From positions 1 through 64,000 of the forward strand of contig PHEH01000015.1 in assembly GCA_002841155.1 (NCBI GenBank): 64,000 nucleotides of DNA, given 5' to 3'. This DNA is from Alphaproteobacteria bacterium HGW-Alphaproteobacteria-18. GTDB taxonomy: Bacteria; Pseudomonadota; Alphaproteobacteria; Caulobacterales; Hyphomonadaceae. The notes under the pieces were generated by a model that worked only from the letters and a program-made list of their open reading frames with translations, ran no database searches and was not told the origin of the DNA. Below are positions 54,163 through 63,916 of the stretch, in pieces. Within the stretch, counting starts at the first letter, position 1, and every line of letters starts with the position of its first letter. The position numbers and the translations under genes were made by a program.

Positions 54163-54188
54163 GCCGCTAGCTTTCCGCTAGCGGCTTT
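54163..54188 (+). terminator. Terminator after the SDR gene
   Basis: GCCGCTAGC-TTTCC-GCTAGCGGC with TTT after it. The stem is perfect (9 bp) and begins 12 bases past the SDR stop; it also overlaps the stop codon of the convergent MFS gene. Confidence 0.75.
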
Positions 54189-55411
54189 CGCGCCGTCACC
54201 AGCATCGCATAGACCGCCAGAGACCCCACCAGCACCGCCGAAGCAATCAGCGGCAGGGCATGGTTCACCTGGTAAAGCCCCGCCCCCATCAACGGCCCGA
54301 AGATGAACCCCGCCGGCGGCGCGGCCGACATCAGCGCCGCCGCCGCCCCCTGTTCCTCGCGGCTCACCGACAGGCTGCCCAGCGCATTGGCCGAGGGGAT
54401 CGCCAGCGCAGAACCCGCCCCGATCAGCAGGAATGCGGCGCACAGAATGGGGAAAGCGTGGAACACGTCCGCCGCAATATAGCCGACTGCTACCAGCGCC
54501 AAACCTACCCACAGAACTTTGCGCGGGTCCGGTTTCACCCTTGAGATATAGCCGAACTGAACCGCAATCGTGGCTACCGCCATGCAGGAAAACACAATCC
54601 CCGTATACAGCACCGCCGTCTGCCCCACCGCCGCCGGATTGTCTCCGGCAAGCTGATACCGGTCCTCGATGAACCAGCCGAGCGTCTGCTGAACCATCCC
54701 CACACCGATGAAATAGGAGAGGAGGAATAGGAGGTGCGGGCGCACCCGCGCGTCAAACATCGACAGCGGTTTGGGGCGTGTGGCATTCCGCGGCCGTTTC
54801 ACCGTCCGGGGCAGGGAAAAGCCCAGCAGCACACCCACAAGTATACAAAACACAATCGTGCCCCATAGCGGCGCCAGCGCGCCAAACGGCGCCAGCGCGG
54901 CTGCCCCCGCTGGCCCGAGGATCGAGCCGATGCTCATGCCTGCGCCCAGCATGCCAAGCCCTGCGGCGCGGTCGCGCATGGTCGTCGCGTCCGTCATCGC
55001 TGCCATCGAGGCAGGTTGCAGGCCGGGTGTGAGCAAGCCAAACCACAGCCGCACGAAGATCAGTGTCAGAATCAGGGATGTTCCGGTGATGACGCCCGCA
55101 AGCCCCGCCTCCAGCGCAAACAGGAACGCCATATTGGTCACGCCCATCGCGATCAGCGAGAACACCATCACGCGCTTGCGGCCCACCCGGTCTGCGATGC
55201 GGCCCCAGCGCGGGATCATCACCGCATAGAGCAGCGTCGAAAGCGTCAGGATCGCCGCCACCTCCACCTCGCCCAGCCCCGCCTTGCGCGTCAGCGGGGC
55301 AACCACCACAAAGTTGATGCTCATGCCCGCGCCCATGGCAATGGTCGCCAGCATCAGCATGCCCCGCTGGAACGAGGTCAGCGGATGCAGCGGCGTTTCG
55401 GTGTCTGCCAT
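54167..55411 (-). CDS. MFS transporter
   Basis: A 414-residue, 12-helix major facilitator. Loop 2-3 shows the MFS signature (RWGRIADRVGRKRVM). The halves are separated by a cytoplasmic stretch (SLPRTVKRPRNATRPKPLSMFDARVRP). The start at 55411 (MADTETPLHPLTSFQRG) is chosen for GGGGAC upstream; an upstream in-frame codon at 55441 lacks one. Drug/sugar efflux type by general form; substrate unknown. Confidence 0.9.
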   Translation of the reverse strand: MADTETPLHPLTSFQRGMLMLATIAMGAGMSINFVVVAPLTRKAGLGEVEVAAILTLSTLLYAVMIPRWGRIADRVGRKRVMVFSLIAMGVTNMAFLFALEAGLAGVITGTSLILTLIFVRLWFGLLTPGLQPASMAAMTDATTMRDRAAGLGMLGAGMSIGSILGPAGAAALAPFGALAPLWGTIVFCILVGVLLGFSLPRTVKRPRNATRPKPLSMFDARVRPHLLFLLSYFIGVGMVQQTLGWFIEDRYQLAGDNPAAVGQTAVLYTGIVFSCMAVATIAVQFGYISRVKPDPRKVLWVGLALVAVGYIAADVFHAFPILCAAFLLIGAGSALAIPSANALGSLSVSREEQGAAAALMSAAPPAGFIFGPLMGAGLYQVNHALPLIASAVLVGSLAVYAMLVTARKPLAES

Positions 55412-55613
55412 ATGGTTTGTCCCCGGCCCCAGTATTGTCACAAGCTATGTCGCCCCCCACCCCTTGCCAAACCCTTTCCTCGGGTCAGGGGGCCTCGGGG
55501 TAGGGCGGGCCTCGGGGCAGAGACAGGCCGCGCGGCATCCCTGCGCTTGCTTCAGGCCGCGGCGCCCCCTAAGTCTCGGGCCCAAGCATTGCAGCGTTAT
55601 GGAGACCGGGCCG

Positions 55614-55907
55614 ATGGCCGCTATTCTCGACGTCATTCTGGTGATCCTGAACATCATCACCTGGATCATCATCATCCAGGCGATCCTGTCCTGGCTGATC
55701 ACCTTCAACGTCATCAGCCTGAGCAATCCCACCGTGCGGTCCATCTGGTCGGGTCTGGAGCGGATGACCGAGCCGGTTTACCGGCCGATCCGCAACCTCC
55801 TCCCGCAGATGCAGGGGCTCGATCTGACGCCGCTGGTCGTGCTGCTGATCATCTTCTTCCTGCGCCAGGTCATCGCGCGGTATGCCTATGGTCTTGTGCC
55901 GTTCTGA
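55614..55907 (+). CDS. YggT family membrane protein
   Basis: A 97-residue protein with two helices: AILDVILVILNIITWIIIIQAILSWLI and LTPLVVLLIIFFLRQVIARYA, and the central TEPVYRPIRNLLPQMQGLDLTPL signature of YggT. Role linked to envelope/osmotic stress, unproven. Start at ATG 55614 with GGAGA upstream. It precedes DUF167; yggT-DUF167 adjacency is common. Confidence 0.9.
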   Translation: MAAILDVILVILNIITWIIIIQAILSWLITFNVISLSNPTVRSIWSGLERMTEPVYRPIRNLLPQMQGLDLTPLVVLLIIFFLRQVIARYAYGLVPF

Positions 55908-55910
55908 TCT

Positions 55911-55950
55911 GTCCGGGATTGTCCTGAAATGTCCTGGATTGTCGCAAGAT
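55911..55950. repeat. Four GTCC decamers between yggT and DUF167
   Basis: Consecutive 10-bp units GTCCGGGATT, GTCCTGAAAT, GTCCTGGATT, GTCGCAAGAT fill the gap from the yggT stop to the DUF167 ATG. They are the reverse strand of the GGACA unit at 511-580. The DUF167 start lies inside the last unit, with no clear ribosome site. Confidence 0.8.
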
Positions 55951-56248
55951 GCGTCATCGTTTGACCGTGCGTGTCCAGCCTAAGGCCTCGGCTGACCGGC
56001 TTGAGGGCTGGTCTGAAGACGAGGCCGGGCGCCCCTTCCTGAAGCTGCGCGTCCGCGCGCTTCCCGCTGAAGGCGCTGCAAACACGGCGGTTGAGGCCCT
56101 TGTGGCAAAAGCGCTCGGCCTGCCGAAGTCTGCCGTCAGGGTGGTGACGGGCGGCAAGAACCGGCTAAAAAGCCTCGAAATCGAGGGGCCGCCCGACCTC
56201 GCGGCCCGGATCAGCGGATTGGCGGGCGATGACAGCGGTAAAGATTGA
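55949..56248 (+). CDS. DUF167 (YggU) family protein
   Basis: A 99-residue cytoplasmic protein: [76 protein letters not shown] is the complete DUF167 domain. Function unknown. Its start is in a decamer repeat array, lacking a good Shine-Dalgarno, so it may depend on yggT coupling. It overlaps folD by 20 bases. Confidence 0.9.
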   Translation: MRHRLTVRVQPKASADRLEGWSEDEAGRPFLKLRVRALPAEGAANTAVEALVAKALGLPKSAVRVVTGGKNRLKSLEIEGPPDLAARISGLAGDDSGKD

Positions 56249-57116
56249 CGGCAATGCAGTGGCGGCGGATGTGCGATCTGCAGTAGCTGCTGCAGTTTCC
56301 ACGCTTCCGGGGCAGCCCTGCCTGGCGGTGGTTCTGGTCGGGGATGATCCTGCCAGTGAGGTCTATGTCCGCAACAAGGTGAAGATGACCGAGGCCGCCG
56401 GCATGGTCTCTATCCACCACCGTTTGCCCGCAGAGACTGGCCAGGCAGAGGTTGAACGCCTCATTGAACGCCTGAACGCGGACCCGGACGTGGACGGCAT
56501 CCTCCTCCAGCTGCCCCTGCCGAAGGGGCTCGACGCCGATGCGGCCATCGAAAAGATCAATCCGGACAAGGATGTAGACGGTCTGACGGAAATTTCTGCA
56601 GGCCGGCTCAGCCTTGGCAAGCCGGGCCTGCGCCCGTGCACGCCGGTCGGCTCTGTGATCCTCGCCAAACGCGCGTTGGGCCCTGATCTTTCAGGGAAAA
56701 ATGTCGTCGTGATCGGCCGCTCGATCCTCGTTGGCAAGCCCGCCGCGCTCCTCTTCCTGGCCGAAAACTGCACCGTCACCATCGCTCACAGCAAGACGGC
56801 AGATCTGGTCAAAATCAGTCAAACGGCGGACATTCTGGTGCCAGCCGTGGGCAGGCCGGAGATGGTACGGGGCGATTGGGTAAAGCCCGGCGCCACGATC
56901 ATCGACGTCGGCATCAACCGCATCCCGGCGCCTGAGAAAGGCGAGGGCAAGACAAGGCTGGTGGGCGACGCGCATTATGAAAGCTGCGCTGAAGTGGCCG
57001 GTTTCATCACGCCGGTTCCGGGCGGGGTGGGGCCGATGACGATTGCTTGCCTGCTCCGCAATACGGTGCTCGCAGCCTGCGCACGGCGGGGCTGGGCGAT
57101 CCCGGAGGGGCTGTGA
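56229..57116 (+). CDS. folD: Bifunctional methylene-THF dehydrogenase/cyclohydrolase FolD
   Basis: Interconverts 5,10-methylene-THF and 10-formyl-THF with NADP. The 295 residues include [27 protein letters not shown] (catalytic Lys), [36 protein letters not shown] and [19 protein letters not shown]. With fhs (5784) it completes folate one-carbon interconversion. The last codon overlaps a GTG start of the HNH gene. Confidence 0.97.
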   Translation: MTAVKIDGNAVAADVRSAVAAAVSTLPGQPCLAVVLVGDDPASEVYVRNKVKMTEAAGMVSIHHRLPAETGQAEVERLIERLNADPDVDGILLQLPLPKGLDADAAIEKINPDKDVDGLTEISAGRLSLGKPGLRPCTPVGSVILAKRALGPDLSGKNVVVIGRSILVGKPAALLFLAENCTVTIAHSKTADLVKISQTADILVPAVGRPEMVRGDWVKPGATIIDVGINRIPAPEKGEGKTRLVGDAHYESCAEVAGFITPVPGGVGPMTIACLLRNTVLAACARRGWAIPEGL

Positions 57117-57361
57117 GTCAGAGCCATACGCCGCCAGAATCGGGACATTTCAGGACACTTTGGGACAGGCAGGGCGGCCTTTGCGCCCTTTGCGGCCGGG
57201 CGATGCCGCGCCATCGGTTCGAGGTGGATCACGCAACGCTCTGGAAGAAGCGGCGGCCAAGCTTTGACCATATCCGCGCCAGGGCGCGCGGGGGATCAGA
57301 CAGGCTGGAGAATCTTCAGCTCGTGCATGCCGAATGCAACTGGAAAAAGGGGCGGGGCTGA
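57113..57361 (+). CDS. HNH endonuclease-domain protein
   Basis: An 82-residue single-domain HNH protein. Zinc-binding Cys pair CALCGRAM, central [17 protein letters not shown] and the C-terminal [17 protein letters not shown] give the HNH core. The GTG at 57113 overlaps the folD stop (GTGA) with GGAGGGG upstream, so translation is coupled to folD; the longer frame inside folD is not plausible. Its first codons carry GGACA decamers. Role unknown: nuclease, perhaps unrelated to folate. Confidence 0.85.
   Translation: MSQSHTPPESGHFRTLWDRQGGLCALCGRAMPRHRFEVDHATLWKKRRPSFDHIRARARGGSDRLENLQLVHAECNWKKGRG
57141..57170. repeat. Three GGACA decamers inside the HNH gene
   Basis: CGGGACATTT, CAGGACACTT and TGGGACAGGC are in phase with the arrays at 511-580 and 55911-55950. 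The third unit encodes part of the conserved LWDRQGG segment, so the similarity could be partly by chance. Confidence 0.55.
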
Positions 57362-57371
57362 CCTGCCAGGA

Positions 57372-57665
57372 TCAGGCGGAGAGGCCCTCGCTGTTTGCAC
57401 GGCCTTCGGCTTCCCGGTCGCGCAGCAGGGCGGCGTCGAGTTCGGAAGGCTCGATCTCGATGAAGATGTGGCGCCCGGACTTTCCGGCAGGCGGATGCAG
57501 GATCATCGTCGTGCAGACCGTGCGGTAAGCCAGCAGCGAAATGTTGTCCAAAGGCTCTTCCTCGGTTTCGATCGTGTAATTGCCCGCCGGCCATTGCCGC
57601 TCGATACTGTCCAGGCTGAAGGGTTTGTTGAAGGTAACCAGCCTTTTGGAAACGCGATTTGTCAA
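57372..57665 (-). CDS. Small hypothetical protein
   Basis: A 97-residue cytoplasmic-looking protein with the pattern RLVTFNKPFSLDSIERQWPAGNYTIETEEEPLDNISLLAYRTVCTTMILHPPAGKSGRHIFIEIEPSELDAALLRD. Short alphaproteobacterial proteins with the same shape (FxLxGIxxxxPAGxYxxETDEE) are common and of unknown function. A strand-rich fold is likely. Convergent with the HNH gene. Confidence 0.72.
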   Translation of the reverse strand: MTNRVSKRLVTFNKPFSLDSIERQWPAGNYTIETEEEPLDNISLLAYRTVCTTMILHPPAGKSGRHIFIEIEPSELDAALLRDREAEGRANSEGLSA

Positions 57666-57794
57666 AGAATTTAATCCTTATGCTGACTGGATGGCGGATA
57701 GGCAATTAAACCCGTAAGCCGCGTTCGGGACCAGTCGGCACCAAAAGCGGCTCACAGGTGATTTCAGACAGGGGAAATGCCTGAAAGTCTGATC

Positions 57795-57965
57795 TTACTT
57801 CTTGTCAGCGCCGGTGCCGGGCGCGCCAAGCTGTTTTTCCTGGGCACCGGGGGCGTTGTTTTTGCGCTCGGTTTCGGCAGCCTGTTTCTGCTGCTCAGTC
57901 ATCGGCTCACCCTTGTTCGGGGCGGTTTGATTGTTTTGATTGTTCTGGTTTTTCTGATCGGCCAT
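57795..57965 (-). CDS. Disordered Asn/Gln-rich small protein
   Basis: A 56-residue hydrophilic protein, MADQKNQNNQNNQTAPNKGE followed by an Ala/Gly/Gln-rich charged tail ending in GADKK. It has no hydrophobic core and is probably unfolded. The start at 57965 is preferred, as an earlier ATG (57980) would add MKANP and neither has a strong ribosome site. No family recognised. The upstream DNA (57980-58170) is markedly AT-rich. Confidence 0.5.
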   Translation of the reverse strand: MADQKNQNNQNNQTAPNKGEPMTEQQKQAAETERKNNAPGAQEKQLGAPGTGADKK

Positions 57966-58309
57966 GGGATTGGCTTTCATTGCTACGGAGAAACTATTCC
58001 GTTCGATATATGTGGCGCTCAGAATATGGATTACATCCAGTGGTCCGGAAATAAATAAATCGTCGAGTAAAATACCTAATAATAACCGAGCCAAGGTGAT
58101 AATTACTGATTTGTTACATGATTTCTTTTGTGAGATTCCAGTGAGTGTGAATTGAATTTCTGATTCCGGTTTGGATTTGTTTGGATTGTCCTTGCGAGGT
58201 CCCCACCTGCGCGGGATGAGCGGAGCATTCAGGTTTCAGGCAGCACGATTGGCCGGACGCAGCGGGGGGCTGGCCGGTGTGCGGGGCTGAATTCGGGATC
58301 TGTTTAAAG

Positions 58310-58708
58310 CTAGGAGGTGTCGGCGTGCGGGGTGAGGGCGGAGGCCCCCTTCGTCAGGGCGCTTGGCGCCCTGCCACTTCCCCCGCAAGTGCGGGGGCAG
58401 ATTAGCTGCGCGTCATCCGTGCTGAAGACAGCCGGGAGCGATGACGACCAGACAGGATCGCTCCAGTGCGCCCGTGTGGGCACAGGTGGTCTGTAGGCGG
58501 AGGGGCTGGGGTCGCGGTCGCCGAGGAAGGCGATGGTGACAAAGCCCCACCCGTTTACATCCACCAGAGCCTCGCGGCAGCCGAGCGTGGCAATGTATTT
58601 CGACGCGCGGATGAGTTGCCAGAACAGCACAGGCCAGAAGAAGGGGTGCACCAGGTCAAAGAACCCGGCGAAGTCTGGATGTCTGCGGAGGCGCATCAAG
58701 CTCGGCAT
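58310..58708 (-). CDS. Hypothetical protein, paralogue of the left-edge gene
   Basis: A 132-residue protein: MPSLMRLRRHPDFAGFFDLV, then FFWPVLFWQLIRASKYIATL and DVNGWGFVTIAFLGDRDPSPSAYRPP, and a low-complexity, Thr/Ser/Gly-rich end. The WPVLFWQLIRA core matches the left-edge gene (WPLIYMQLIA). The last third is encoded by a palindromic repeat (58342-58398), so the true C-terminus may have been replaced. Start at ATG 58708; ribosome site weak. Function unknown. Confidence 0.5.
   Translation of the reverse strand: MPSLMRLRRHPDFAGFFDLVHPFFWPVLFWQLIRASKYIATLGCREALVDVNGWGFVTIAFLGDRDPSPSAYRPPVPTRAHWSDPVWSSSLPAVFSTDDAQLICPRTCGGSGRAPSALTKGASALTPHADTS
58342..58398. repeat. Repeat with two hairpins at the 3' end of 58310-58708
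   Basis: AGGGCGC-TTG-GCGCCCT (58356-58372) and CCCCCGC-AAGT-GCGGGGG (58380-58397) follow GGAGGCCCCCTTCGTC. This combination looks like a dispersed intergenic repeat of Caulobacterales genomes. It lies in the coding frame of the hypothetical gene. Confidence 0.6.
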
Positions 58709-58845
58709 GGGGACGAGTATATGTCCGCCTGCGGAGGGGGTGGGGAAGGTTTGCGGAAGTTTCTTGCAAGGGGTTGATTGGGATGGGGATTTTGTTGGGT
58801 TTGGGGGTTGAGTTTGTTGGATAGGGTGACGTTTTAATTGAGAGG

Positions 58846-58957
58846 CGCCCCACCCCAACCCTCCCCATCGTCATGGGGAGGGAGCAAGTCGTGCAGATCG
58901 AGAACTCACCCCTCCCCACAAAGCAACACGTCCCCTCCCCATGACGACGGGGAGGGC
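58846..58957. repeat. Second, shortened copy of the 317-435 inverted repeat
   Basis: The left arm starts CCCCACCCCAACCCTCCCCAT-CGTC-ATGGGGAGGG. The right arm (58930-58956) matches only its inner 27 bases and lacks the outer GTTGGGGTGGG end. The missing end coincides with the junction to the IS110 remnant. The flank upstream resembles that of copy one. Confidence 0.75.
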
Positions 58958-58975
58958 TAGCAACTGTTGTTCGGG

Positions 58976-59907
<932 letters not shown>

Positions 59908-60005
59908 TCAGGGCGAACTCAAACTGACAGGCGGGCCGTTTACAAGGGTGGGTTGGTTCTCAGGCTCATGCGAACGGGCGGTGGGGGCTCTGCCCAAAAA
60001 ACAAT

Positions 60006-60036
60006 GAGCCCCTGAAACCAATGGCTTCAGGGGCTC
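60006..60036 (-). terminator. Terminator of the sdh operon
   Basis: GAGCCCCTGAA (60006-60016) pairs with TTCAGGGGCTC (60026-60036). On the minus strand the stem is followed by ATTGTTTTTTGG. It lies 28 bases past sdhB and separates it from the IS110 remnant. Confidence 0.88.
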
Positions 60037-60063
60037 GATCAACTTGAAAAGGCAGGAAATGCC

Positions 60064-60846
60064 TTACGCGACGCGCTCGACCATCATGTGCTTGATCTTG
60101 GCGATCGCCTCGGCGGGGTTGAGGCCTTTCGGGCAGACCTGCGTGCAGTTCATGATCGTGTGGCAGCGGTAAAGCTTGAAGGGGTCTTCCAGATCATCAA
60201 GCCGCTCGCCGGTAGCTTCGTCCCGGCTGTCGATCAGCCAGCGATAGGCCTGGAGGAGCGCCGCGGGGCCGAGATATTTGTCGCCATTCCACCAATAGGA
60301 CGGGCAGGAGGTGGAGCAGGAGGCGCAGAGGATGCACTCATAAAGGCCGTCGAGCTTGGTGCGGTCCTCGGCCGACTGGCGCCATTCCTTCTCCGGGGTG
60401 GGCGTGGAGGTTTTGAGGAAGGGCTGCACATAGGCGTGCTGGGCGTAGAAGTTTGTCAGATCCGGGATCAGATCCTTGACCACCGGCTGGTGGGGCAGGG
60501 GCGCAATGACCACTTCGCCCGAAGGCAGTTCTTCAAAGCCCTTGGTGCAGGCGATGGTGTTGCGCCCGGCAATGTTCATCGCGCACGAACCGCACACGCC
60601 TTCGCGGCAGGAGCGGCGGAAAGCGAGGGTCGGGTCGATATTGTTCTTGATGTAGATCAGCACGTCGAGGATCATCGTGCCGGCGCGGTCCATATCCACC
60701 CAATAGGTGTCCCAGCGCGGATTGCCCTCTTCTTCGGGGGTGAAGCGATAGATGCGGAACGCGCGCAGATTGGTCGCGCCCTGGGGCTTGGGCCAAGTCT
60801 TGCCTTTCTTGACCTTCGAATTCTGGGGAAGGGTCAGCTGTACCAT
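60064..60846 (-). CDS. sdhB: Succinate dehydrogenase iron-sulfur subunit
   Basis: Electron-transfer subunit of complex II. The 260 residues have the 2Fe-2S ligands [21 protein letters not shown], the 4Fe-4[13 protein letters not shown] and 3Fe-4S/4Fe-4S end motif [17 protein letters not shown]. It is last in sdhC-D-A-(99 aa)-B and ends before a strong terminator. Confidence 0.98.
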   Translation of the reverse strand: MVQLTLPQNSKVKKGKTWPKPQGATNLRAFRIYRFTPEEEGNPRWDTYWVDMDRAGTMILDVLIYIKNNIDPTLAFRRSCREGVCGSCAMNIAGRNTIACTKGFEELPSGEVVIAPLPHQPVVKDLIPDLTNFYAQHAYVQPFLKTSTPTPEKEWRQSAEDRTKLDGLYECILCASCSTSCPSYWWNGDKYLGPAALLQAYRWLIDSRDEATGERLDDLEDPFKLYRCHTIMNCTQVCPKGLNPAEAIAKIKHMMVERVA

Positions 60847-60880
60847 ATCTTCAATTCCCTCGGGCTGTGCGTGCCGTACT

Positions 60881-61180
60881 TCAGTCTGTTGCCTTGCGGC
60901 GCGCTGTAATCACCGCGCCATCCGTTATGCTAAATCCGAAACCGTATCCGCCCTGACTCATGACACCCTTTTCCGAATGGCCGCTGACGGTCGGCAAGAT
61001 GGAAATGATGTCGTAGCCTTCTTCGTGCAGTGAGTTGCAGGCAGTCTCGATCAGGGTGGCCAGTTCAGCGATGTCCGCTTGATGCGGATCGTCGACCAGT
61101 TTCTTGCCCCTGCCGAGGAGTTTCTTCTCTTCCTTCTTCAGCTTCCCGGCGCGAACCCAGACAGTCTTGTACTGGCTCAT
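60881..61180 (-). CDS. Unrecognised 99-residue protein inside the sdh operon
   Basis: A soluble protein: [27 protein letters not shown] (strongly basic), then [36 protein letters not shown] and a Gly-rich segment [21 protein letters not shown]. It lies exactly between sdhA and sdhB, 33 and 34 bases from each, so it is co-transcribed. Most alphaproteobacterial operons have no gene here. It does not look like SdhE or a cytochrome subunit. Function unknown. Confidence 0.75.
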   Translation of the reverse strand: MSQYKTVWVRAGKLKKEEKKLLGRGKKLVDDPHQADIAELATLIETACNSLHEEGYDIISILPTVSGHSEKGVMSQGGYGFGFSITDGAVITARRKATD

Positions 61181-61213
61181 CTGGGCACCGCGCCGGTCTT
61201 GATAGTCAAGTGA

Positions 61214-63001
61214 TCAGTATACCCGCGCTTTTGGCTTGATGTACTCGATCTCGTTGGAGAGCGTGTACTCGTGGACCGGGCGGTAATCGAGCGAGACCTT
61301 TCCGGCATCGTCGCACCAGGCGAGGGTGTGTTTCATCCATTTTTCGTCGTCGCGGCTTGAGAAATCCTCGCGGGCATGGGCGCCGCGGCTTTCTTCGCGA
61401 TTGGCCGCCGAATTCACCGTCACGGCCGCCTGGCAGATCAGGTTTTCGAATTCGAGGGCTTCGACGAGGTCGGTGTTCCAGATCATGCCGCGATCCTTCA
61501 CATCGATACCGGGGAGTTTCTTGTAAACGTCCTCAATGGCCTCAACGCCTTCTTTCAGCACCGAGCCGGTGCGGAACACGGCGCAGTTGGACTGCATCGC
61601 GCGCTGCATCTCGAGACGCAGCTTGGCGACCGGCTGGTCGCCCGCCGCATTGCGCATCTTGTCGAGGCGGGCAATGTGGGCGTCGGTGGCGGTGTCGGAG
61701 ACCTCCGGTTGGCGCGCGCCGGCCTCGGTCGTTGCGCCGCAGCGCAGACCGGCGGCGCGGCCGAAGACGACAAGATCGATCAGCGAGTTGGAACCCAAGC
61801 GGTTTGCGCCGTGCACGGACACGCAGGCCGCTTCGCCCACAGCCATCAGGCCGGGAACAACGGCGTCGGGATCGCCGCCCTTCTTGGTGAGGACTTCGCC
61901 GTGGAAGTTCGTCGGGATGCCGCCCATGTTGTAGTGGACAGTCGGCAGAACCGGGATCGGCTCTTTCGTGACATCCACGCCCGCGAAGATTTTCGCTGTT
62001 TCCGAAATGCCGGGCAGGCGCTCGTGCAGGGTTTCGGGCGAGAGGTGGTCGAGGTGGAGATAGATATGATCCTTCTCCGGACCAACGCCGCGGCCCTCGC
62101 GGATTTCCATTGTCATGGCGCGGGAGACAACATCGCGCGAGGCAAGGTCTTTGGCGGACGGCGCATAGCGCTCCATGAAACGTTCGCCTTCGGAGTTGGT
62201 GACGTATCCGCCTTCGCCGCGCGCGCCTTCGGTGATCAGGCAGCCTGAGCCATAGATGCCGGTGGGGTGGAACTGGACGAATTCCATGTCCTGCAGCGGC
62301 AGGCCGGCACGCAGGACCATTGCGTTACCGTCGCCGGTGCAGGTGTGGGCCGAGGTGCAGGAGAAGTAGGCGCGGCCATAGCCGCCGGTGGCGAGGATGG
62401 TTTTCTGGGCGCGGAAGCGGTGGAGGGTGCCGTCGTCAAGTTTCCAGGCGGTCACGCCGCGGCAGACGCCGTCTTCGTCCATGATCAGATCAAGGGCGAA
62501 GTATTCGATGAAGAATTCGGTCTCTTCGCGTACACACTGGCCATAGAGGGTGTGCAGCATGGCGTGGCCGGTGCGGTCAGCGGCCGCGCAGGTGCGCTGG
62601 ACGGGACCCTCGCCGAAATTGCGGGTCATGCCGCCAAAGGCGCGCTGGTAGATCTTGCCTTCCTCGGTGCGCGAGAAGGGCATGCCCCAATGCTCAAGCT
62701 CGTAAACGGCGGCCGGGGCGTTGCGCACGAGATATTCGATCGCGTCCTGGTCACCGAGCCAGTCGGAGCCCTTGACGGTGTCGTACATGTGCCACTGCCA
62801 GCTGTCGGCCGACATGTTGCCCAGCGATGCGGCGATGCCGCCCTGGGCAGCAACCGTGTGGGAGCGGGTGGGGAAGACCTTGGTGATGCAGGCGGTGCGC
62901 AGGCCAGCCTGCGCGGCACCCAGCGCGGCGCGGAGACCCGAGCCGCCAGCGCCGACCACGACCACGTCGTAGGTATGATCAATCCAGTTGTAGCTGCTCA
63001 T
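61214..63001 (-). CDS. sdhA: Succinate dehydrogenase flavoprotein subunit
   Basis: Catalytic subunit of complex II, oxidising succinate with covalently bound FAD. The 595 residues include [21 protein letters not shown], the FAD-linking His in [24 protein letters not shown] and [21 protein letters not shown]. Start [14 protein letters not shown] is the usual alphaproteobacterial N-terminus. Third in the sdh operon. Confidence 0.98.
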   Translation of the reverse strand: MSSYNWIDHTYDVVVVGAGGSGLRAALGAAQAGLRTACITKVFPTRSHTVAAQGGIAASLGNMSADSWQWHMYDTVKGSDWLGDQDAIEYLVRNAPAAVYELEHWGMPFSRTEEGKIYQRAFGGMTRNFGEGPVQRTCAAADRTGHAMLHTLYGQCVREETEFFIEYFALDLIMDEDGVCRGVTAWKLDDGTLHRFRAQKTILATGGYGRAYFSCTSAHTCTGDGNAMVLRAGLPLQDMEFVQFHPTGIYGSGCLITEGARGEGGYVTNSEGERFMERYAPSAKDLASRDVVSRAMTMEIREGRGVGPEKDHIYLHLDHLSPETLHERLPGISETAKIFAGVDVTKEPIPVLPTVHYNMGGIPTNFHGEVLTKKGGDPDAVVPGLMAVGEAACVSVHGANRLGSNSLIDLVVFGRAAGLRCGATTEAGARQPEVSDTATDAHIARLDKMRNAAGDQPVAKLRLEMQRAMQSNCAVFRTGSVLKEGVEAIEDVYKKLPGIDVKDRGMIWNTDLVEALEFENLICQAAVTVNSAANREESRGAHAREDFSSRDDEKWMKHTLAWCDDAGKVSLDYRPVHEYTLSNEIEYIKPKARVY

Positions 63002-63027
63002 ATTCTTGTATCTCTTCTTCGCGTGTC

Positions 63028-63417
63028 TCAGCCTGCCGTCCAGATCTGCACCACTGCCATGGCGACGGCGATGAACATCGCATACGCGGCAAAGGTGTTC
63101 AGGATCAGGAGGGTAGTGCGCGTGCCGGTCTTGGCGATGTAGTCTTCGATGATAACCTGCATGCCGAGGCGCATGTGATAAGATACCGCAGCGGCCGTCA
63201 GGAGGAGAAGGGTGGCGTTGATTGGCTGGCCCACCCAGACGAGCGCGCCTTCATAGCCTGCGCCCGATGCCTTGATCACGGCGTAGAGGAACCAGGGCAC
63301 CAGGAAAACCAGGGCGATGGCGGTGACCCGCAGGCGGATATGGTGCTGGGTGCCGGACTTGGCAGAGCCAAGGCCCCGGGCAGCCTTGGTGGGGGTAAGG
63401 TACTGGCCTTCTGACAT
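63028..63417 (-). CDS. sdhD: Succinate dehydrogenase membrane anchor subunit D
   Basis: A 129-residue membrane anchor. Three helices: [49 protein letters not shown] (heme-ligand His region) and [22 protein letters not shown]. The ATG at 63417 follows sdhC by 10 bases; GGAG lies upstream. With sdhC it binds heme b and ubiquinone. Confidence 0.94.
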   Translation of the reverse strand: MSEGQYLTPTKAARGLGSAKSGTQHHIRLRVTAIALVFLVPWFLYAVIKASGAGYEGALVWVGQPINATLLLLTAAAVSYHMRLGMQVIIEDYIAKTGTRTTLLILNTFAAYAMFIAVAMAVVQIWTAG

Positions 63418-63427
63418 GGGGCTCTCC

Positions 63428-63826
63428 TCAGAACGCGCCAGCAGCAAACATCAGCGCGGCGGCGCTGAGGATCGCTAGGACGTAAATCAATGTGGAAACC
63501 TGGCTGGCGACTTTCGGCGAGAAACCGATGCCGGGGCCATCCCAGATCAGGTGGCGGATCCCGTTATAAAGATGGAACAGGACGGCGACTGCCCAGAGAA
63601 ACAGGACGATCTTGCCGGGGATGGAGGTGATGAAGCCTTCCATCATGGCATAGGCCTCAGGGCTGATGGCCAGGGCGACGAGCCAGGCGGCGATCAGAAA
63701 GGTTCCGAAATACAGAGCGCCCCCAGTGATCCGGTGGGTGATCGAGGCAAGGGCACTGATGTGCCACCGCCAGATCTGTATATGCGGGGACAAGGGGCGC
63801 GTGGCGGCGCGCTTCGTTCCGGACAT
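63428..63826 (-). CDS. sdhC: Succinate dehydrogenase cytochrome b556 subunit
   Basis: A 132-residue membrane anchor of complex II. Motif RPLSPHIQIWRWHISALASITHRITGGALYFG with the conserved Ser/His/Arg near the quinone site, then HLYNGIRHLIWDGPGIG with the heme-ligand His. First gene of the operon; the promoter should lie in 63830-63910. Confidence 0.95.
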   Translation of the reverse strand: MSGTKRAATRPLSPHIQIWRWHISALASITHRITGGALYFGTFLIAAWLVALAISPEAYAMMEGFITSIPGKIVLFLWAVAVLFHLYNGIRHLIWDGPGIGFSPKVASQVSTLIYVLAILSAAALMFAAGAF

Positions 63827-63916
63827 TGAGGTTTCCTCGCGTGCAATGGGATGCTGGCATCCGCTTCTACGAGCCTCTAGGGTCGTGTCAACGCAAGCAC
63901 TAGAGGGAGCGACAAA

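Noticed and set aside
55949-57361. A defence module from the HNH gene and neighbours
   Set aside because: Only a stand-alone HNH domain next to housekeeping folD; no methyltransferase, helicase or toxin partner.
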